A DNA stretch of 33,524 nt from NCBI RefSeq assembly GCF_000420525.1, contig NZ_ATVC01000027.1, positions 1 to 33,524 on the forward strand, read 5' to 3'. The translations under genes were made by a program, and so were the position numbers. Below are positions 1-9,470 of the stretch, one piece after another. The DNA comes from Aquaspirillum serpens DSM 68 (lineage in GTDB: Bacteria > Pseudomonadota > Gammaproteobacteria > Burkholderiales > Aquaspirillaceae). The stretch's first letter is position 1. Each line of letters starts with the position of its first letter. The notes below the pieces were generated by a model. That model worked only from the letters and a program-made list of their open reading frames with translations. It did no database searches and was not told the DNA's origin.

Positions 1-383
<383 letters not shown>

Positions 384-398
384 CTGGACGAAATTTGT

Positions 399-941
399 AT
401 GCCCAATGTTGCTGAAGCCCGTGGCTTGCTTAATAGCGCCGATATTTTGTTTACTGCTGCCGAAGTGGATGCAGCGGTTGACCGTATGGCGACAGAAATT
501 ACTGCCAAGCTGGGCGAGACCTACCCTCTCGTGTTATCCGTCATGGGGGGCGCGGTCGTCTTTACCGGCCAATTGTTGCCACGCTTGTTGTTCCCTCTCG
601 ATTTTGATTATGTCCATGTCAGCCGCTATGGTGATAAAACCCACGGTGGTGAATTGGTGTGGCGCACTTCGCCAAAAGAAGATGTCCGCGACCGAGTGGT
701 GTTGGTATTAGATGACATCTTGGACGAAGGCGAAACCATGGCTGCCATTCGCGACAAGGTGCTCAGCATGGGAGCGAAATCGTTCCACAGTGCTGTGTTT
801 GCCAATAAATTGATTAGCAAAGCCAAGCCAATCACTGCAGACTTTGTTGGATTGGATGTCCCTGATCGTTATGTATTTGGTTATGGCATGGATGTGCGCG
901 GTTTGTGGCGTAATCTTCCTGCTATTCACGCCTTAAAGTGA
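399..941 (+). CDS. hpt: Hypoxanthine-guanine phosphoribosyltransferase
   Basis: Purine salvage enzyme converting hypoxanthine or guanine plus PRPP to IMP or GMP in the cytoplasm. The 180-residue protein has the type I PRTase PRPP loop VLVLDDILDEGET (about 102-114) and the HVSRYGDK segment (about 73-80) expected in this family. The ATG at 399 is preferred over an upstream TTG at 381 because GGACGA lies upstream at usable distance and family members start near here. It is followed 7 nt later by the methylthioinosine phosphorylase gene, whose product hypoxanthine is this enzyme's substrate. Its upstream neighbour upp is broken by an IS and followed by a terminator, so its current promoter is unclear. 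Confidence 0.92.
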   Translation: MPNVAEARGLLNSADILFTAAEVDAAVDRMATEITAKLGETYPLVLSVMGGAVVFTGQLLPRLLFPLDFDYVHVSRYGDKTHGGELVWRTSPKEDVRDRVVLVLDDILDEGETMAAIRDKVLSMGAKSFHSAVFANKLISKAKPITADFVGLDVPDRYVFGYGMDVRGLWRNLPAIHALK

Positions 942-948
942 GTGAATT

Positions 949-1689
949 ATGTTAGCCATCATCGGGGGTAGCGGGCTATCTCGTTTGCCAGGTTTAGACA
1001 TCACGCATCGTCAAGTGATGCGCACACCCTATGGTGAACCGTCGTGTCCTCTGTCTTTTGGGCAAATCGCTGGCCGGCAGGTCATCTTTTTAGCCCGACA
1101 TGGCTATGGCCATTCTCTTGCGCCACACGAAATTAACTACCGTGCCAATATTTGGGCGCTGGCTGAAATTGGGGTCAGTGGTATTTTGGCTGTTGGGTCT
1201 GTCGGGGGGATTCACCCTGAATTGACCACGGGCACGTTAGCCGTCCCTGATCAGATTCTCGACTATACCCATAGTCGGGCTGCGACTTTTTTTGAAGGTC
1301 CGGATCAACCGGTGGTGCATGTTGATTTTAGCTATCCCTATGATGCAACGCTGCGTTGCCGTCTGCTAGAGGCAGCGGCAACGTTGGCCGTTCCTGTTCA
1401 TGATGGCGGCTGCTATGCAGCTACTCAGGGACCTCGTTTAGAAACAGCCGCTGAAATTCGCCGTCTTGGTCAAGATGGGGCGGATATGGTGGGGATGACG
1501 GGAATGCCCGAAGCGGCACTTGCACGCGAAAAACACTTACCCTATGCCACATTAGCCGTAGTCGCCAATCGGGCGGCAGGGTTAAACGGCGCAGGGGTGG
1601 AAATTGATTTTCAAGCAAACCAAGCTGCTTTCCTTCAAGGTCTCGATCAGGCTCGGCGTATCTTGGTTGCGTGTTGTTCTCCGATTTAA
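949..1689 (+). CDS. S-methyl-5'-thioinosine (or thioadenosine) phosphorylase
   Basis: A 246-residue member of the MTAP/PNP-2 nucleoside phosphorylase family. Visible motifs include IIGGSGLSRLPG at the N-terminus, RHGYGHSLAPHEINYRAN (phosphate/substrate loop), AVGSVGGI, and YAATQGPRLETAAEI with GADMVGMTGMPEAALARE. The late segment reads VVANRAAG, with Asn where adenosine-type MTAPs carry Asp. By analogy with the Pseudomonas enzyme PA3004 this suggests preference for the 6-oxopurine methylthioinosine. The start is 7 nt after the hpt stop, so the two are probably one transcript: phosphorolysis releases hypoxanthine (or adenine) for Hpt and methylthioribose-1-phosphate for methionine salvage. Substrate choice is inferred. 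Confidence 0.85.
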   Translation: MLAIIGGSGLSRLPGLDITHRQVMRTPYGEPSCPLSFGQIAGRQVIFLARHGYGHSLAPHEINYRANIWALAEIGVSGILAVGSVGGIHPELTTGTLAVPDQILDYTHSRAATFFEGPDQPVVHVDFSYPYDATLRCRLLEAAATLAVPVHDGGCYAATQGPRLETAAEIRRLGQDGADMVGMTGMPEAALAREKHLPYATLAVVANRAAGLNGAGVEIDFQANQAAFLQGLDQARRILVACCSPI

Positions 1690-1754
1690 GAGTCTCTTTA
1701 TATTGGCTTGCCACGATAAAACAAGCCACCTTACCCTCATCAGGAGTGTTAGAA

Positions 1755-2684
1755 ATGACCGAAAAATACCGCCTAGTCACCCGCAGCGACTTTGACGGTC
1801 TGGTGTGTGCCGCTTTGCTGAAACATCTGGATTTGATCGACGATATCTTGTTTGTGCATCCTAAAGATATGCAAGATGGCAAGATCGAAATCTCTGGCCG
1901 CGACATTACAACTAACCTGCCTTACGTCAAAGGCTGCTATCTTGCTTTTGACCACCATCTGAGCGAAACCCTACGCAATGATGGCAATATCACCAACCAC
2001 ATCATCAGCCCAGATGCACCGTCGGCAGCACGCGTGGTGTGGGAATATTACGGTGGCCATCAGGCCTTCCCTGCCGCATGGGATGAAATGATGGATGCCG
2101 TGGATAAAGGCGACTCGGCGAACTTCACCACCGAAGAAATTTTGCATCCTGATGGTTGGGTATTACTGAATTTCTTGATGGATGCACGGACAGGTTTAGG
2201 GCGATTCCGTGAGTTCCGCATCAGTAACTATCAACTGATGATGAAACTTATCGACTATTGCCGCACTCACACCATTGAAGACATTTTGCATTTGCCAGAT
2301 GTGCTAGAGCGTGTTGATCTGTATTTTGAACACAAAGATCGCGCCCTAGATCAGCTGCGTCGTTGCACCAAAGTACATGGCAATCTGTTGGTGTTAGATT
2401 TGCGTGAAGAAGACACGATTTGGGCCACCAATCGCTTCACACTGTATGCCTTATTCCCACAATGCAATATCTCGGTGCATGTGCTGTGGGGTTTGAAACG
2501 GCAAAACACCGTGTTTGCCATTGGCAAATCGATTGTCAACCGTAGCTCGAACACCAACGTCGGCGAGCTGTGCCTCAGCTATGGCGGTGGGGGCCACTTG
2601 AATGCAGGAACTTGCCAAGTTGAGAACGATAAGGCAGCTGAAGTGCTAGATGTGATTATTCAAAAAATCAATGCTGATGGTTAA
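1755..2684 (+). CDS. DHH-family phosphoesterase
   Basis: A 309-residue DHH/DHHA1 protein. Motif I is RSDFDGLVCAALL (about 10-22), the DHH signature is in AFDHHLSET, and the C-terminal DHHA1 glycine motif is SYGGGGHLNAGTC. The family includes RecJ, oligoribonucleases, cyclic-dinucleotide phosphodiesterases and exopolyphosphatase-like proteins. This one resembles the stand-alone 'exopolyphosphatase-related' group, and its substrate is not evident. The ATG at 1755 is preferred to the longer open frame from 1671 because the latter overlaps the previous gene and its extra N-terminus does not look like DHH protein; CAGGAG at 1741-1746 could be the ribosome site. Confidence 0.82.
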   Translation: MTEKYRLVTRSDFDGLVCAALLKHLDLIDDILFVHPKDMQDGKIEISGRDITTNLPYVKGCYLAFDHHLSETLRNDGNITNHIISPDAPSAARVVWEYYGGHQAFPAAWDEMMDAVDKGDSANFTTEEILHPDGWVLLNFLMDARTGLGRFREFRISNYQLMMKLIDYCRTHTIEDILHLPDVLERVDLYFEHKDRALDQLRRCTKVHGNLLVLDLREEDTIWATNRFTLYALFPQCNISVHVLWGLKRQNTVFAIGKSIVNRSSNTNVGELCLSYGGGGHLNAGTCQVENDKAAEVLDVIIQKINADG

Positions 2685-2721
2685 TTTGGCATTGAAGTAA
2701 CTCAGCAAGAGGTACGTTGCC

Positions 2722-3246
2722 ATGTCTGTATGTCCTATTTTGAAAATGGGTGATCCCAGATTATTGCGTCTTGCCGATCCAGTGACAGCGTTTAATACGC
2801 CAGAACTGCATCAGTTATTGACCAATCTACGCGATACGATGGCAGCCACAGGTGGAGCAGGCTTGGCAGCGCCACAAATTGGGGTCAATCTGCAAGTCGT
2901 GATTTTTGGAACGGGTGAAAAACTTGCTCGCTATCCAAATGCCGACCCCATTCCCCCCACCGTATTAATCAACCCAACTCTGACCCCTTTGGGTGCCGAG
3001 ATGGAAGATAACTGGGAAGGCTGTTTATCTATCCCCGGACTGCGTGGCCTCGTCCCTCGTTATACCCGCTTACGTTATCAAGGTTTCAATGAATTCGGCG
3101 ACCTGATTGACCGAACAGTCGATGATTTTCACGCCCGCGTGGTGCAACATGAATGCGATCACTTGTGGGGCATCCTTTATCCAATGCGGATGAAAGACAT
3201 GCGCCAATTTGGTTTTACTGATGTGCTATTTCCCGATCTGGCCTAA
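2722..3246 (+). CDS. def: Peptide deformylase
   Basis: Removes the N-terminal formyl group from nascent proteins. The 174-residue protein carries all three metalloprotease motifs: [11 protein letters not shown] (44-54), EGCLSIPG with metal-ligand Cys101, and QHECDHLWG (142-150), in which HECDH supplies two His ligands and the catalytic Glu. AAGAGGT just upstream is a good ribosome site. It is not next to fmt, as it is in many bacteria, so this may be a second deformylase; a housekeeping copy next to fmt could exist elsewhere. It converges with the EAL gene, with 15 nt between their ends. Confidence 0.93.
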   Translation: MSVCPILKMGDPRLLRLADPVTAFNTPELHQLLTNLRDTMAATGGAGLAAPQIGVNLQVVIFGTGEKLARYPNADPIPPTVLINPTLTPLGAEMEDNWEGCLSIPGLRGLVPRYTRLRYQGFNEFGDLIDRTVDDFHARVVQHECDHLWGILYPMRMKDMRQFGFTDVLFPDLA

Positions 3247-3261
3247 TTCGGTTATCTATGA

Positions 3262-4101
3262 TCAGCAAGGAATCACCGCATGTGGCATCGCTAAGAAATA
3301 ACCTTGCACCCAATCACACCCCACATCTTGTGCGAGGGAAAGTTGTAATTGATGTTCTATTCCCTCGCAAACCACTGTCGCGCCCATTTGATGTAAGTGC
3401 TCAACAATCTTGGGTAAGGCCAATCTCACTTTTGGTTCAACAACTGCCCTTTGGATAAGTAACCGATCCAACTTCACGATATCTGGTTCTAATAACCACA
3501 CTCGATCTAGGTTTGAGTGTCCCGCACCAAAATCGTCTAAAGCAATTAGAAAACCTTGTTGACGATAGCTATTGACTGCCTCAAGTAACAGCAAATTATC
3601 ATCGACAGCATCTTCGACAATTTCTAAAGTAATTTGTGGTGGAGACAGTCCTGCAATCTGTAAAATATCAGCAAAAAAACGACCATGTCCTGTTTTAACG
3701 CCAATCAGGTGGAACGCATTAATATTTAAAAAGATAGAAAAACTGGGGGTTGGCACTTGTCTTAGTAGATTAGCAATATGTAATACCCTGACCAAACGAT
3801 CAAGAAATATTGCTCGAGCAGGCATTCTTTCCGTGGTGAATAAAAGATTAGGCGGAATTGAGTGGCGATTACTCGACACTCTCGCTAAAGCTTCAACCGC
3901 AATAATTTTTTTCTCGAAAGAAAAGATGGGTTGATACGCAGAGGTAATTTCCCATTCATCAAAGTGGGCATAAATCTTTTGCTCACGACCAAAAAAAACA
4001 CGCTGATCTAGTGATGCTTCTGCAAAGAATGCATTTGCAGTGTCTAACAAATTGCAAATCGTGGGTGTGTTCACCAGATGCAATATATCAAAGTTACCCA
4101 T
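3262..4101 (-). CDS. EAL-domain cyclic-di-GMP phosphodiesterase
   Basis: A 279-residue protein that is mostly one EAL domain, with about 50 residues of unrecognised N-terminus. Catalytic positions look intact: EAL at 70-72 (AVEALARV), Asn in FLNIN (124-128), Glu in LEIVED (159-164), DDFG (189-192), Lys in KLDR (210-213), Glu in CEGIE (245-249) and QGYF at 266-269. Hydrolysis of c-di-GMP to pGpG is therefore expected. No GGDEF, PAS or transmembrane segment is seen, so it is probably soluble. It is transcribed alone, convergent with def. The PilZ protein at 13.0-13.8 kb is a possible effector of the same second messenger, but the genes are not linked. Confidence 0.88.
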   Translation of the reverse strand: MGNFDILHLVNTPTICNLLDTANAFFAEASLDQRVFFGREQKIYAHFDEWEITSAYQPIFSFEKKIIAVEALARVSSNRHSIPPNLLFTTERMPARAIFLDRLVRVLHIANLLRQVPTPSFSIFLNINAFHLIGVKTGHGRFFADILQIAGLSPPQITLEIVEDAVDDNLLLLEAVNSYRQQGFLIALDDFGAGHSNLDRVWLLEPDIVKLDRLLIQRAVVEPKVRLALPKIVEHLHQMGATVVCEGIEHQLQLSLAQDVGCDWVQGYFLAMPHAVIPC

Positions 4102-4202
4102 AACATTTTAATGCCTTTTTATTTTTACAAATGAATATTAACACCCTCCATTTTAGATAAAAAATAATATATAAAGATTCTCTCATAGCAAAAAGTTATA
4201 AA

Positions 4203-4224
4203 GCCCTCGATCAAGATCGAGGGC
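4203..4224 (-). terminator. Terminator after ssuF
   Basis: GCCCTCGATC and GATCGAGGGC form a perfect 10-bp stem with an AA loop. Read on the minus strand it is followed by TTTATAACTTTTT. It lies 12 nt downstream of the ssuF stop and would end the ssu transcript before the EAL gene. Confidence 0.75.
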
Positions 4225-4236
4225 GAGTAGCAAACA

Positions 4237-4452
4237 TCAGAGTTTTGCAATGGAAACTTCTGTCGATTTCACAAAGGCAATGACTTGATCACCCACTTTC
4301 AAATCCAGATCTTTGACTGAACGGGTTGTGATCACTGAGGTCACCAGTCCTGCTGGTGTATTGACGTCAACCTCTGACAGCACAGGCCCTTCTAAAATTT
4401 CAACAATATTGCCTTTAAATTGATTGCGAACGTTAATAGATTTGATTGACAT
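4237..4452 (-). CDS. ssuF: Molbindin-like TOBE-domain protein SsuF
   Basis: A 71-residue single TOBE (Mop) domain: MSIKSINVRNQFKG at the start, then VLSEVDVNTPAGLVTSVITT and SVKDLDLKVGDQVIAFVKSTEVSIAK. Such molbindins bind molybdate or similar oxyanions. As last gene of ssuEADCBF it matches the arrangement of Pseudomonas putida, where SsuF is needed for sulfonate or sulfate-ester use by an unclear mechanism. AAGGAA precedes the ATG, and the gene sits 13 nt after ssuB. Confidence 0.85.
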   Translation of the reverse strand: MSIKSINVRNQFKGNIVEILEGPVLSEVDVNTPAGLVTSVITTRSVKDLDLKVGDQVIAFVKSTEVSIAKL

Positions 4453-4465
4453 TTCAATTTCCTTT

Positions 4466-5281
4466 TCAAATTGCCCAACGTAGTTGTTGCCATTGTTGGC
4501 TCACATATTTGGTTACGCTGGGTGGAGATAAAACTGTTTGTGGTGTTGCTAAAATACGATGCAAAATTTTTTGCTCATATTCGACCAACAGTGCTTGTGC
4601 TGCTGAACGTGGTCTTGCTAAATCTATTTTAAGATCTAATCCAATTTTACCCCCTTCTAATAAAATGACTCGATCTGCCAGTTTGACAGCCTCATTGACA
4701 TCATGAGTGACCAATACCACAGTAAAACCATGTTTCTGCCATAGCTTTTCGATCAATTGCTGCATATCTATGCGAGTTAAAGCATCTAATGCACCTAGTG
4801 GTTCATCTAATAACAATAACTGTGGCTGATGAATCAAAGCTCGTGCTAATGCCACGCGCTGCTTTTGTCCACCAGATAAACGAGCCGGCCATTCTTGTGC
4901 TTTATCAGACAAGCCAACTTCGTCTAATACTTGATAGGCTTTTTCCTGCCACGGACCAGATAATCCTAATCCCACATTGTCAATCACGCGTTTCCAAGGC
5001 AACAAGCGAGGGTCTTGAAACATGACTCTAATTTGCTGCTGTTGATCATGATTACCAAAGATTATTTCTCCGGAGCTGGGTTGATCTAACCGAGACAGCA
5101 ATCGTAATAACGTGCTCTTACCACAACCAGAACGTCCCACTAATGTGACAAATTCACCTGCAGCAATCTCTAAATCAACTTCATTTAATACTTTCTTGTC
5201 AGAAAATTGCTGAGATACTTTCTTCAAATCAATCTTTAATGCAGATGATGTCTCAACGTGATGGATATCATTTTTCATCAT
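4466..5281 (-). CDS. ssuB: Aliphatic sulfonate ABC transporter ATP-binding protein
   Basis: A 271-residue ABC ATPase with Walker [10 protein letters not shown], the Q-loop in [12 protein letters not shown], signature [15 protein letters not shown], Walker [13 protein letters not shown] and the H-loop VTHDVNEA. It powers import of alkanesulfonates through SsuC. It lies between ssuC (7 nt gap) and ssuF, within one minus-strand operon, and GAGGAA precedes the start. A two-residue shorter start is possible (MM at the N-terminus). TauB-type taurine transport is an alternative, but SsuD/SsuE in the same operon favour Ssu. Confidence 0.92.
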   Translation of the reverse strand: MMKNDIHHVETSSALKIDLKKVSQQFSDKKVLNEVDLEIAAGEFVTLVGRSGCGKSTLLRLLSRLDQPSSGEIIFGNHDQQQQIRVMFQDPRLLPWKRVIDNVGLGLSGPWQEKAYQVLDEVGLSDKAQEWPARLSGGQKQRVALARALIHQPQLLLLDEPLGALDALTRIDMQQLIEKLWQKHGFTVVLVTHDVNEAVKLADRVILLEGGKIGLDLKIDLARPRSAAQALLVEYEQKILHRILATPQTVLSPPSVTKYVSQQWQQLRWAI

Positions 5282-5288
5282 CTTTTCC

Positions 5289-6059
5289 TCAATTCAAATA
5301 AGCAGGGTGCCATTTAAGTGCAACACGCTCAATGGCTCGGGCAAGCATATCGACTAATTTACCTAACACTGCATACAGCAAGATAGCTAATACAACAATG
5401 TCAGTTTGAAGAAACTCTCTGGCATTCATCGCAAGATAGCCAATTCCAGAAGAGGCAGAAATTGTTTCAGCGACAATTAAAATCACCCATGCAAACCCTA
5501 AAGAGAAGCGTACACCAACTAAAATAGAAGGTAGTGCGCCGGGTAGTAAAACATCCTTAAATAATTGCCAACCCTTTAGGCCATAACTACTTGCCATCTC
5601 TAGTAATTGTTGATCAATTGATCGAATGCCGTGGTAGGTATTCAGATAGACAGGGAATAATGTACCAAAGGCAACTAAGAAAATTTTTGCTCCTTCATCA
5701 ATTCCAAACCACAAAATAACTAATGGAATTAAGGCAAGAGGTGGAATATTTCTTAACATTTGCAAGGTGGTATCAAAGGTATTTTCAGCAACTTTTGATA
5801 AACCCGCAGCAAGCCCAAGGATGAATCCAAGTCCACCACCAATCAGAAAACCTAATAAAACACGAAAGAAACTGATTTTTAAGTGGGCAATTAACTCACC
5901 ATTGGAAAGTAAATCCCAACCTGCCACCAAAACAGCGGATGGGGCAGGTAAAATGCGGCTGTGCAACCACCCCACTTCAGCAGCAAACTGCCACCCACCA
6001 AATAGCAAAGCAGGAACACACCAAGGCACCAAAGGACGTAACCACGTTGACACAGCCAT
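5289..6059 (-). CDS. ssuC: Aliphatic sulfonate ABC transporter permease
   Basis: A 256-residue inner-membrane permease of the BPD_transp_1 type with about six hydrophobic helices. The EAA-like cytoplasmic loop ('[23 protein letters not shown]') contacts the SsuB ATPase. The ribosome site AGGAG lies 7 nt before the ATG. It follows ssuD with a 10-nt gap, in the canonical ssuEADCB order. It imports alkanesulfonates as a sulfur source. Confidence 0.92.
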   Translation of the reverse strand: MAVSTWLRPLVPWCVPALLFGGWQFAAEVGWLHSRILPAPSAVLVAGWDLLSNGELIAHLKISFFRVLLGFLIGGGLGFILGLAAGLSKVAENTFDTTLQMLRNIPPLALIPLVILWFGIDEGAKIFLVAFGTLFPVYLNTYHGIRSIDQQLLEMASSYGLKGWQLFKDVLLPGALPSILVGVRFSLGFAWVILIVAETISASSGIGYLAMNAREFLQTDIVVLAILLYAVLGKLVDMLARAIERVALKWHPAYLN

Positions 6060-6069
6060 TGCGTTACTC

Positions 6070-7215
6070 CTATGAAGCAGACACTAACTGCGCTGGGGGC
6101 GCGATATTAGCGATGGTTTCACCAAATGGTGTTAGAAAAGCAACATCGGGGGTCAGGGGTTGGGCACGATCAGGCAAGTGAGGGAATAACAATTCGGCCA
6201 CGCGGTAAGCTTCTTCCAGATGTGGATAACCCGATAACACAAAGGTATCTATGCCGAGTGCTTGATATTCTTTCAGTCGTGCGGCTACTGTCGGGCCATC
6301 CCCGACTAAAGCAGTGCCTGCACCACCGCGCACCAAGCCGACCCCCGCCCACAGATTTGGACTGACTTCGAGTTGATCGCGTTTTCCACCGTGTAAGGCA
6401 GACATCCGCCGTTGGCCTTCGGAATCGGTTTTAGCAAAGGCATTCTGTGCTGCAGCAATTGTGTCATCATCTAATCGACTGATTAATTCATCTGCTGCTT
6501 GCCATGCGGCTTCATTACTTTCTCGAACGATGACGTGAACCCGTAAACCAAATTTCACCTCCCGTCCTCGTAGTGCTGCACGTGCTTTTACGTCAGCAAT
6601 TTTCTCTGCGACTGCCGCAGGTGGCTCTGCCCATGTCAGGTAAGTATCAATATGCTCTGCGGCCAGTTCATGTGCTGCAACAGAGGATCCGCCAAAATAT
6701 AAAGGTGGATGAGGACGTTGCACTGGTGGGAATAAGACCTTGGCCCCTTCTACATCAATATATTGTCCTTGTAATGACACGGTTTCTCCGGCCAATACGC
6801 CCTTCCAAACATGCAAGAATTCACTTGCAGCATGGTAGCGTTCATCATGAGATAGCTTTACACCATCGCCAGCAAATTCATTTGGATCCCCGCCTGCTAC
6901 GACATTGACTAATAGACGTCCTCCGGAAAGCCGATCAAATGTAGAAGCCATCCGCGCAGCCACCGTGGGTTGCATGATGCCTGGACGAACTGCCACCAAA
7001 AACTTCAGGCGCTTTGTCAATGGAATCAATGTTGCAGCAGCCACCCACGGATCTTCGCATGAACGACCGGTAGGAATCAGCGCACCGTTGAACCCCAAAC
7101 GATCTGCTGCCTGAGCAATTTGCCCCAAATAAGCTTGATCTACTGCCCTTGCACCTTCTGCAGTTCCTAAGTAACGACCATCACCATGAGTTGGAAAAAA
7201 CCAAAAAATATTCAT
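6070..7215 (-). CDS. ssuD: FMNH2-dependent alkanesulfonate monooxygenase
   Basis: A 381-residue flavin-dependent monooxygenase of the luciferase-like superfamily that splits alkanesulfonates to aldehyde and sulfite, using FMNH2 supplied by SsuE. The N-terminus [18 protein letters not shown] and later [24 protein letters not shown] and [16 protein letters not shown] are characteristic of SsuD. Length matches the E. coli enzyme (381 residues). GGAG lies 5 nt before the ATG. It sits between ssuA and ssuC. Cytoplasmic. Confidence 0.95.
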   Translation of the reverse strand: MNIFWFFPTHGDGRYLGTAEGARAVDQAYLGQIAQAADRLGFNGALIPTGRSCEDPWVAAATLIPLTKRLKFLVAVRPGIMQPTVAARMASTFDRLSGGRLLVNVVAGGDPNEFAGDGVKLSHDERYHAASEFLHVWKGVLAGETVSLQGQYIDVEGAKVLFPPVQRPHPPLYFGGSSVAAHELAAEHIDTYLTWAEPPAAVAEKIADVKARAALRGREVKFGLRVHVIVRESNEAAWQAADELISRLDDDTIAAAQNAFAKTDSEGQRRMSALHGGKRDQLEVSPNLWAGVGLVRGGAGTALVGDGPTVAARLKEYQALGIDTFVLSGYPHLEEAYRVAELLFPHLPDRAQPLTPDVAFLTPFGETIANIAPPAQLVSAS

Positions 7216-7240
7216 TTCAACTCCAAAATGGGTAAAAAAA

Positions 7241-8170
7241 TTATTGCAATACGGCTTGTTGCACGGAAATCCGCTTCGGAATAAGTTTTAGATCAGCAAA
7301 AACATCTGCGATTTTTTGTTGCTCTTGAATCACAACAGAAGAGATCGGGGAGACACCAAAACTATATCGGCTGGTCGCCAATGAAACGATGTCTGTTGGC
7401 AACCCAATTTGAGGCGCGAGAAATGCTGTCACTTGTTCTGGGTTTGCCTTACCCCATTGATCAATTCGATCCAGTTCTTCTAGGACAATCTTGGTAATTT
7501 TTGGGTTTTTCTGTGCAAAATCTCGACGGGCAAGATAGAACTGATGGTTTTTTACAATCCCTTTACCATCCGCAATCACCCGAGCCCCGATCTGCTTTTC
7601 TGCTGCGGCAAGGAAAGGATCCCAAATGGCCCAAGCATCGACACTACCCCGCTCAAAAGCAGCGCGAGCATCGGCAGGAGGTAAGAAAACGGTTTGAACA
7701 TCGCTGTATTTCAAGCCATGTTTCTCTAATGCTTTAACCAGCAAGTAATGCACATTAGAGCCTTTATTAAGAGCAATTTTCTTGCCTTTTAAATCTGCAA
7801 CAGAACGAATGGTTGAGTTTTTTTGCACAACAATCGCTTCTGATGAGGGAGCCGGCGGCTCATTACCGATGTAAACCAAATCAGCACCCGCAGCTTGAGC
7901 AAAGATCGGGGGGGCTTCTCCTGTTGTTCCAATATCTATCGATCCGACATTTAAGCCTTCAAGTAGCTGGGGGCCAGCAGGAAATTCAGTCCATTTAACT
8001 TCAATACCATCTGCTTTAAGCCTTTGCTCTAGATTGCCTTTGGCTTTGAGAATGACTAACGTGCCATATTTTTGGTAACCAATTCTGACGGTGTCTGCAT
8101 GACTTGGCAGATGGATGAGTGCTACAACGCTGGCAGCCAAGATAGTGGGAAGAAAACGTTTTAAAGACAT
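7241..8170 (-). CDS. ssuA: Sulfonate ABC transporter substrate-binding protein
   Basis: A 309-residue periplasmic binding protein. A Sec signal peptide ([25 protein letters not shown]) is followed by [20 protein letters not shown], the usual mature start of SsuA. Internal features include [36 protein letters not shown] and the ligand-pocket segment [15 protein letters not shown]. It captures alkanesulfonates and delivers them to SsuC/SsuB. AAGGA lies 8 nt before the ATG. Confidence 0.92.
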   Translation of the reverse strand: MSLKRFLPTILAASVVALIHLPSHADTVRIGYQKYGTLVILKAKGNLEQRLKADGIEVKWTEFPAGPQLLEGLNVGSIDIGTTGEAPPIFAQAAGADLVYIGNEPPAPSSEAIVVQKNSTIRSVADLKGKKIALNKGSNVHYLLVKALEKHGLKYSDVQTVFLPPADARAAFERGSVDAWAIWDPFLAAAEKQIGARVIADGKGIVKNHQFYLARRDFAQKNPKITKIVLEELDRIDQWGKANPEQVTAFLAPQIGLPTDIVSLATSRYSFGVSPISSVVIQEQQKIADVFADLKLIPKRISVQQAVLQ

Positions 8171-8206
8171 TTTGATATCCTTTCTTAATTTTTTGACGCA
8201 AAATTT

Positions 8207-8806
8207 TTAGACACTGACTCGGGCATCACGAACACGCTCAGATAACCAAGCATCTTCTAATGGACGAGGGAAACGACGATGTAGCTGTTCAACAAATTGA
8301 TCTAATGCAAGGTCTAATCGTTGTGTCAGCTCACTCTCGAGGCCGACCAATTCACCAGCTTGGCTTGGACGTGTAATTTGTTTATCAATAGCAAACACAC
8401 CAGGCAAAATCTCACCTGCTTTTAATGCCGTCAAAACAGGTTTAAGGGCGTAATCGACGGCAAGCATATGTGCAGTTGTGCCGCCGGTAGCAATCGGGAG
8501 CACCACTTTATTGTGCAGTCCGCGTTCGGGGATGAGATCAAGCAGTGTTTTGAGTGCGCCAGAGTAGGCTGCTTTATAAACTGGGGTCGCAACAATCAAG
8601 CCGTGGCTTTGTTGAACTTGTTGCAAAAATTGTTGTACCGCCAAACTGTTAAAGCGGCCATATAACAAATCTTCGGCAGGTAACGAGAAGGGTGTCACAA
8701 CTTCAGTGTTGAAACCGTACGCATTCAAGTAGCGTAAGGCCACATCAACTAGGGCTGCAGTTCGAGAGTTTTCGCTCGGGCTGCCAATGAGGGCAAGAAC
8801 AGACAT
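8207..8806 (-). CDS. ssuE: NAD(P)H-dependent FMN reductase
   Basis: First gene of the ssu operon. It is a 199-residue flavodoxin-fold reductase that supplies FMNH2 to SsuD. The N-terminus SVLALIGSPSENSRTAAL is the flavin phosphate loop, and ATPVYKAAYSGALKTLLDLIPERGL is the conserved SsuE/MsuE segment, including the pi-helix Tyr region. The ATG at 8806 is chosen over the GTG one codon upstream because GGAG is 5 nt from the ATG but too close to the GTG. An AT-rich promoter candidate lies about 70 bp upstream. Confidence 0.92.
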   Translation of the reverse strand: MSVLALIGSPSENSRTAALVDVALRYLNAYGFNTEVVTPFSLPAEDLLYGRFNSLAVQQFLQQVQQSHGLIVATPVYKAAYSGALKTLLDLIPERGLHNKVVLPIATGGTTAHMLAVDYALKPVLTALKAGEILPGVFAIDKQITRPSQAGELVGLESELTQRLDLALDQFVEQLHRRFPRPLEDAWLSERVRDARVSV

Positions 8807-8874
8807 CACAACTCCTATCCATGTGCTGTGTTAGCAATGGAAACAAGCGTAACGCCAAATTTTAATAATTAAAA

Positions 8875-8902
8875 ATTATATTTTTTACGTCTTTAATTCC
8901 AA
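8875..8902 (-). promoter_or_regulatory. Candidate sigma-70 promoter for ssuEADCBF
   Basis: On the minus strand, TTGGAA (8902-8897) and TATAAT (8880-8875) are separated by 16 bp, within an AT-rich stretch about 70 bp before ssuE. The -10 is a perfect consensus match and the -35 matches 4 of 6. Sulfur-control sites for a CysB/Cbl/SsuR-type activator would be expected just upstream, but none can be identified by eye. Confidence 0.5.
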
Positions 8903-8912
8903 AAAAGTCTAT

Positions 8913-8991
8913 CAAGCATAAGGGAGGGGTGCACCTCATGTGTTGAGGTATCCCCATCCGGATCAATACACATACGTCTTTGTCATGCTTG
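8913..8991. other. Nested inverted repeats, possible structured RNA or regulatory hairpin
   Basis: An outer perfect 7-bp pair, CAAGCAT (8913-8919) with ATGCTTG (8985-8991), encloses a strong imperfect hairpin. In it, GGAGGGG (8923-8929) faces CCCCATCC (8952-8959), and ACCTCA (8933-8938) pairs with TGAGGT (8944-8949) around TGTGT. No open reading frame explains it. It lies in the 394-bp divergent gap between ssuE and yjhX, just upstream of the proposed ssu promoter. Strand and function are unknown; the family is not recognised. Confidence 0.4.
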
Positions 8992-9091
8992 GAGGAAGAT
9001 TTGCTTGGTGACAGTTTGATCGTAGAGGCTTTAAAATCGCAGGCTGATTTTATTTAATCAAAAAGGTTTTGGATGTTATTGGAGCTTGTAG

Positions 9092-9187
9092 CTATCTGAT
9101 AACGCCCCCCTGAATCAGATAGGTGGGATTGTTATCGATAGGCAAAAAATCGCATAGGCATAAAAAGCCCTTGCTAGTTTTGTACAA
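9092..9187 (+). promoter_or_regulatory. Inverted and direct repeats upstream of yjhX
   Basis: CTATCTGAT (9092-9100) and ATCAGATAG (9114-9122) form a perfect 9-bp inverted repeat with a 13-nt spacer. ATAGGCA occurs twice, at 9138-9144 and 9154-9160, 16 bp apart. The palindrome TTGTACAA lies at 9180-9187, 16 nt before the yjhX start. Such sites are what an autoregulated toxin-antitoxin promoter would show, but no protein-site pairing is known here. Confidence 0.35.
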
Positions 9188-9203
9188 CTACAAGATAGCC
9201 AAA

Positions 9204-9461
9204 ATGAATATCTCAAAGCCTGAACAAAAAACCTTGCATGTTCTTGCAAAAGGTGGCCGCATTGTCCACATCCGAAGTGAGTCGGGCCACATCACTCAAG
9301 TGGATTGTTACACGCGGGAAGGGTTTATCCTGACCGAGTGTACGATGACCATTTTCAAAAAACTCCGCGCTAAAAAATTGATTAGTTCAAAAAATCGTCA
9401 GCCTTATATGATCAATAAAGCTGGCTTGCGCGCCGTTCGCGCGCAATTAGATAATCAATAG
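9204..9461 (+). CDS. yjhX: YjhX-family toxin
   Basis: An 85-residue protein matching E. coli YjhX (UPF0386) along its whole length: [20 protein letters not shown], then [19 protein letters not shown], then [14 protein letters not shown] and the ending [10 protein letters not shown]. YjhX is described as the toxin of a toxin-antitoxin pair; the mechanism is not known to me. The open frame extends upstream to a GTG at 9123, but family homology begins at the ATG at 9204, so this start is used even though the ribosome site is weak. The partner gene begins 9 nt downstream. Confidence 0.85.
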   Translation: MNISKPEQKTLHVLAKGGRIVHIRSESGHITQVDCYTREGFILTECTMTIFKKLRAKKLISSKNRQPYMINKAGLRAVRAQLDNQ

Positions 9462-9470
9462 GGGGGTGAG

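Noticed and set aside
1421-1906. 161-codon minus-strand frame across the phosphorylase/DHH junction
   Set aside because: Overlaps two well-supported plus-strand genes and has no protein-like features.
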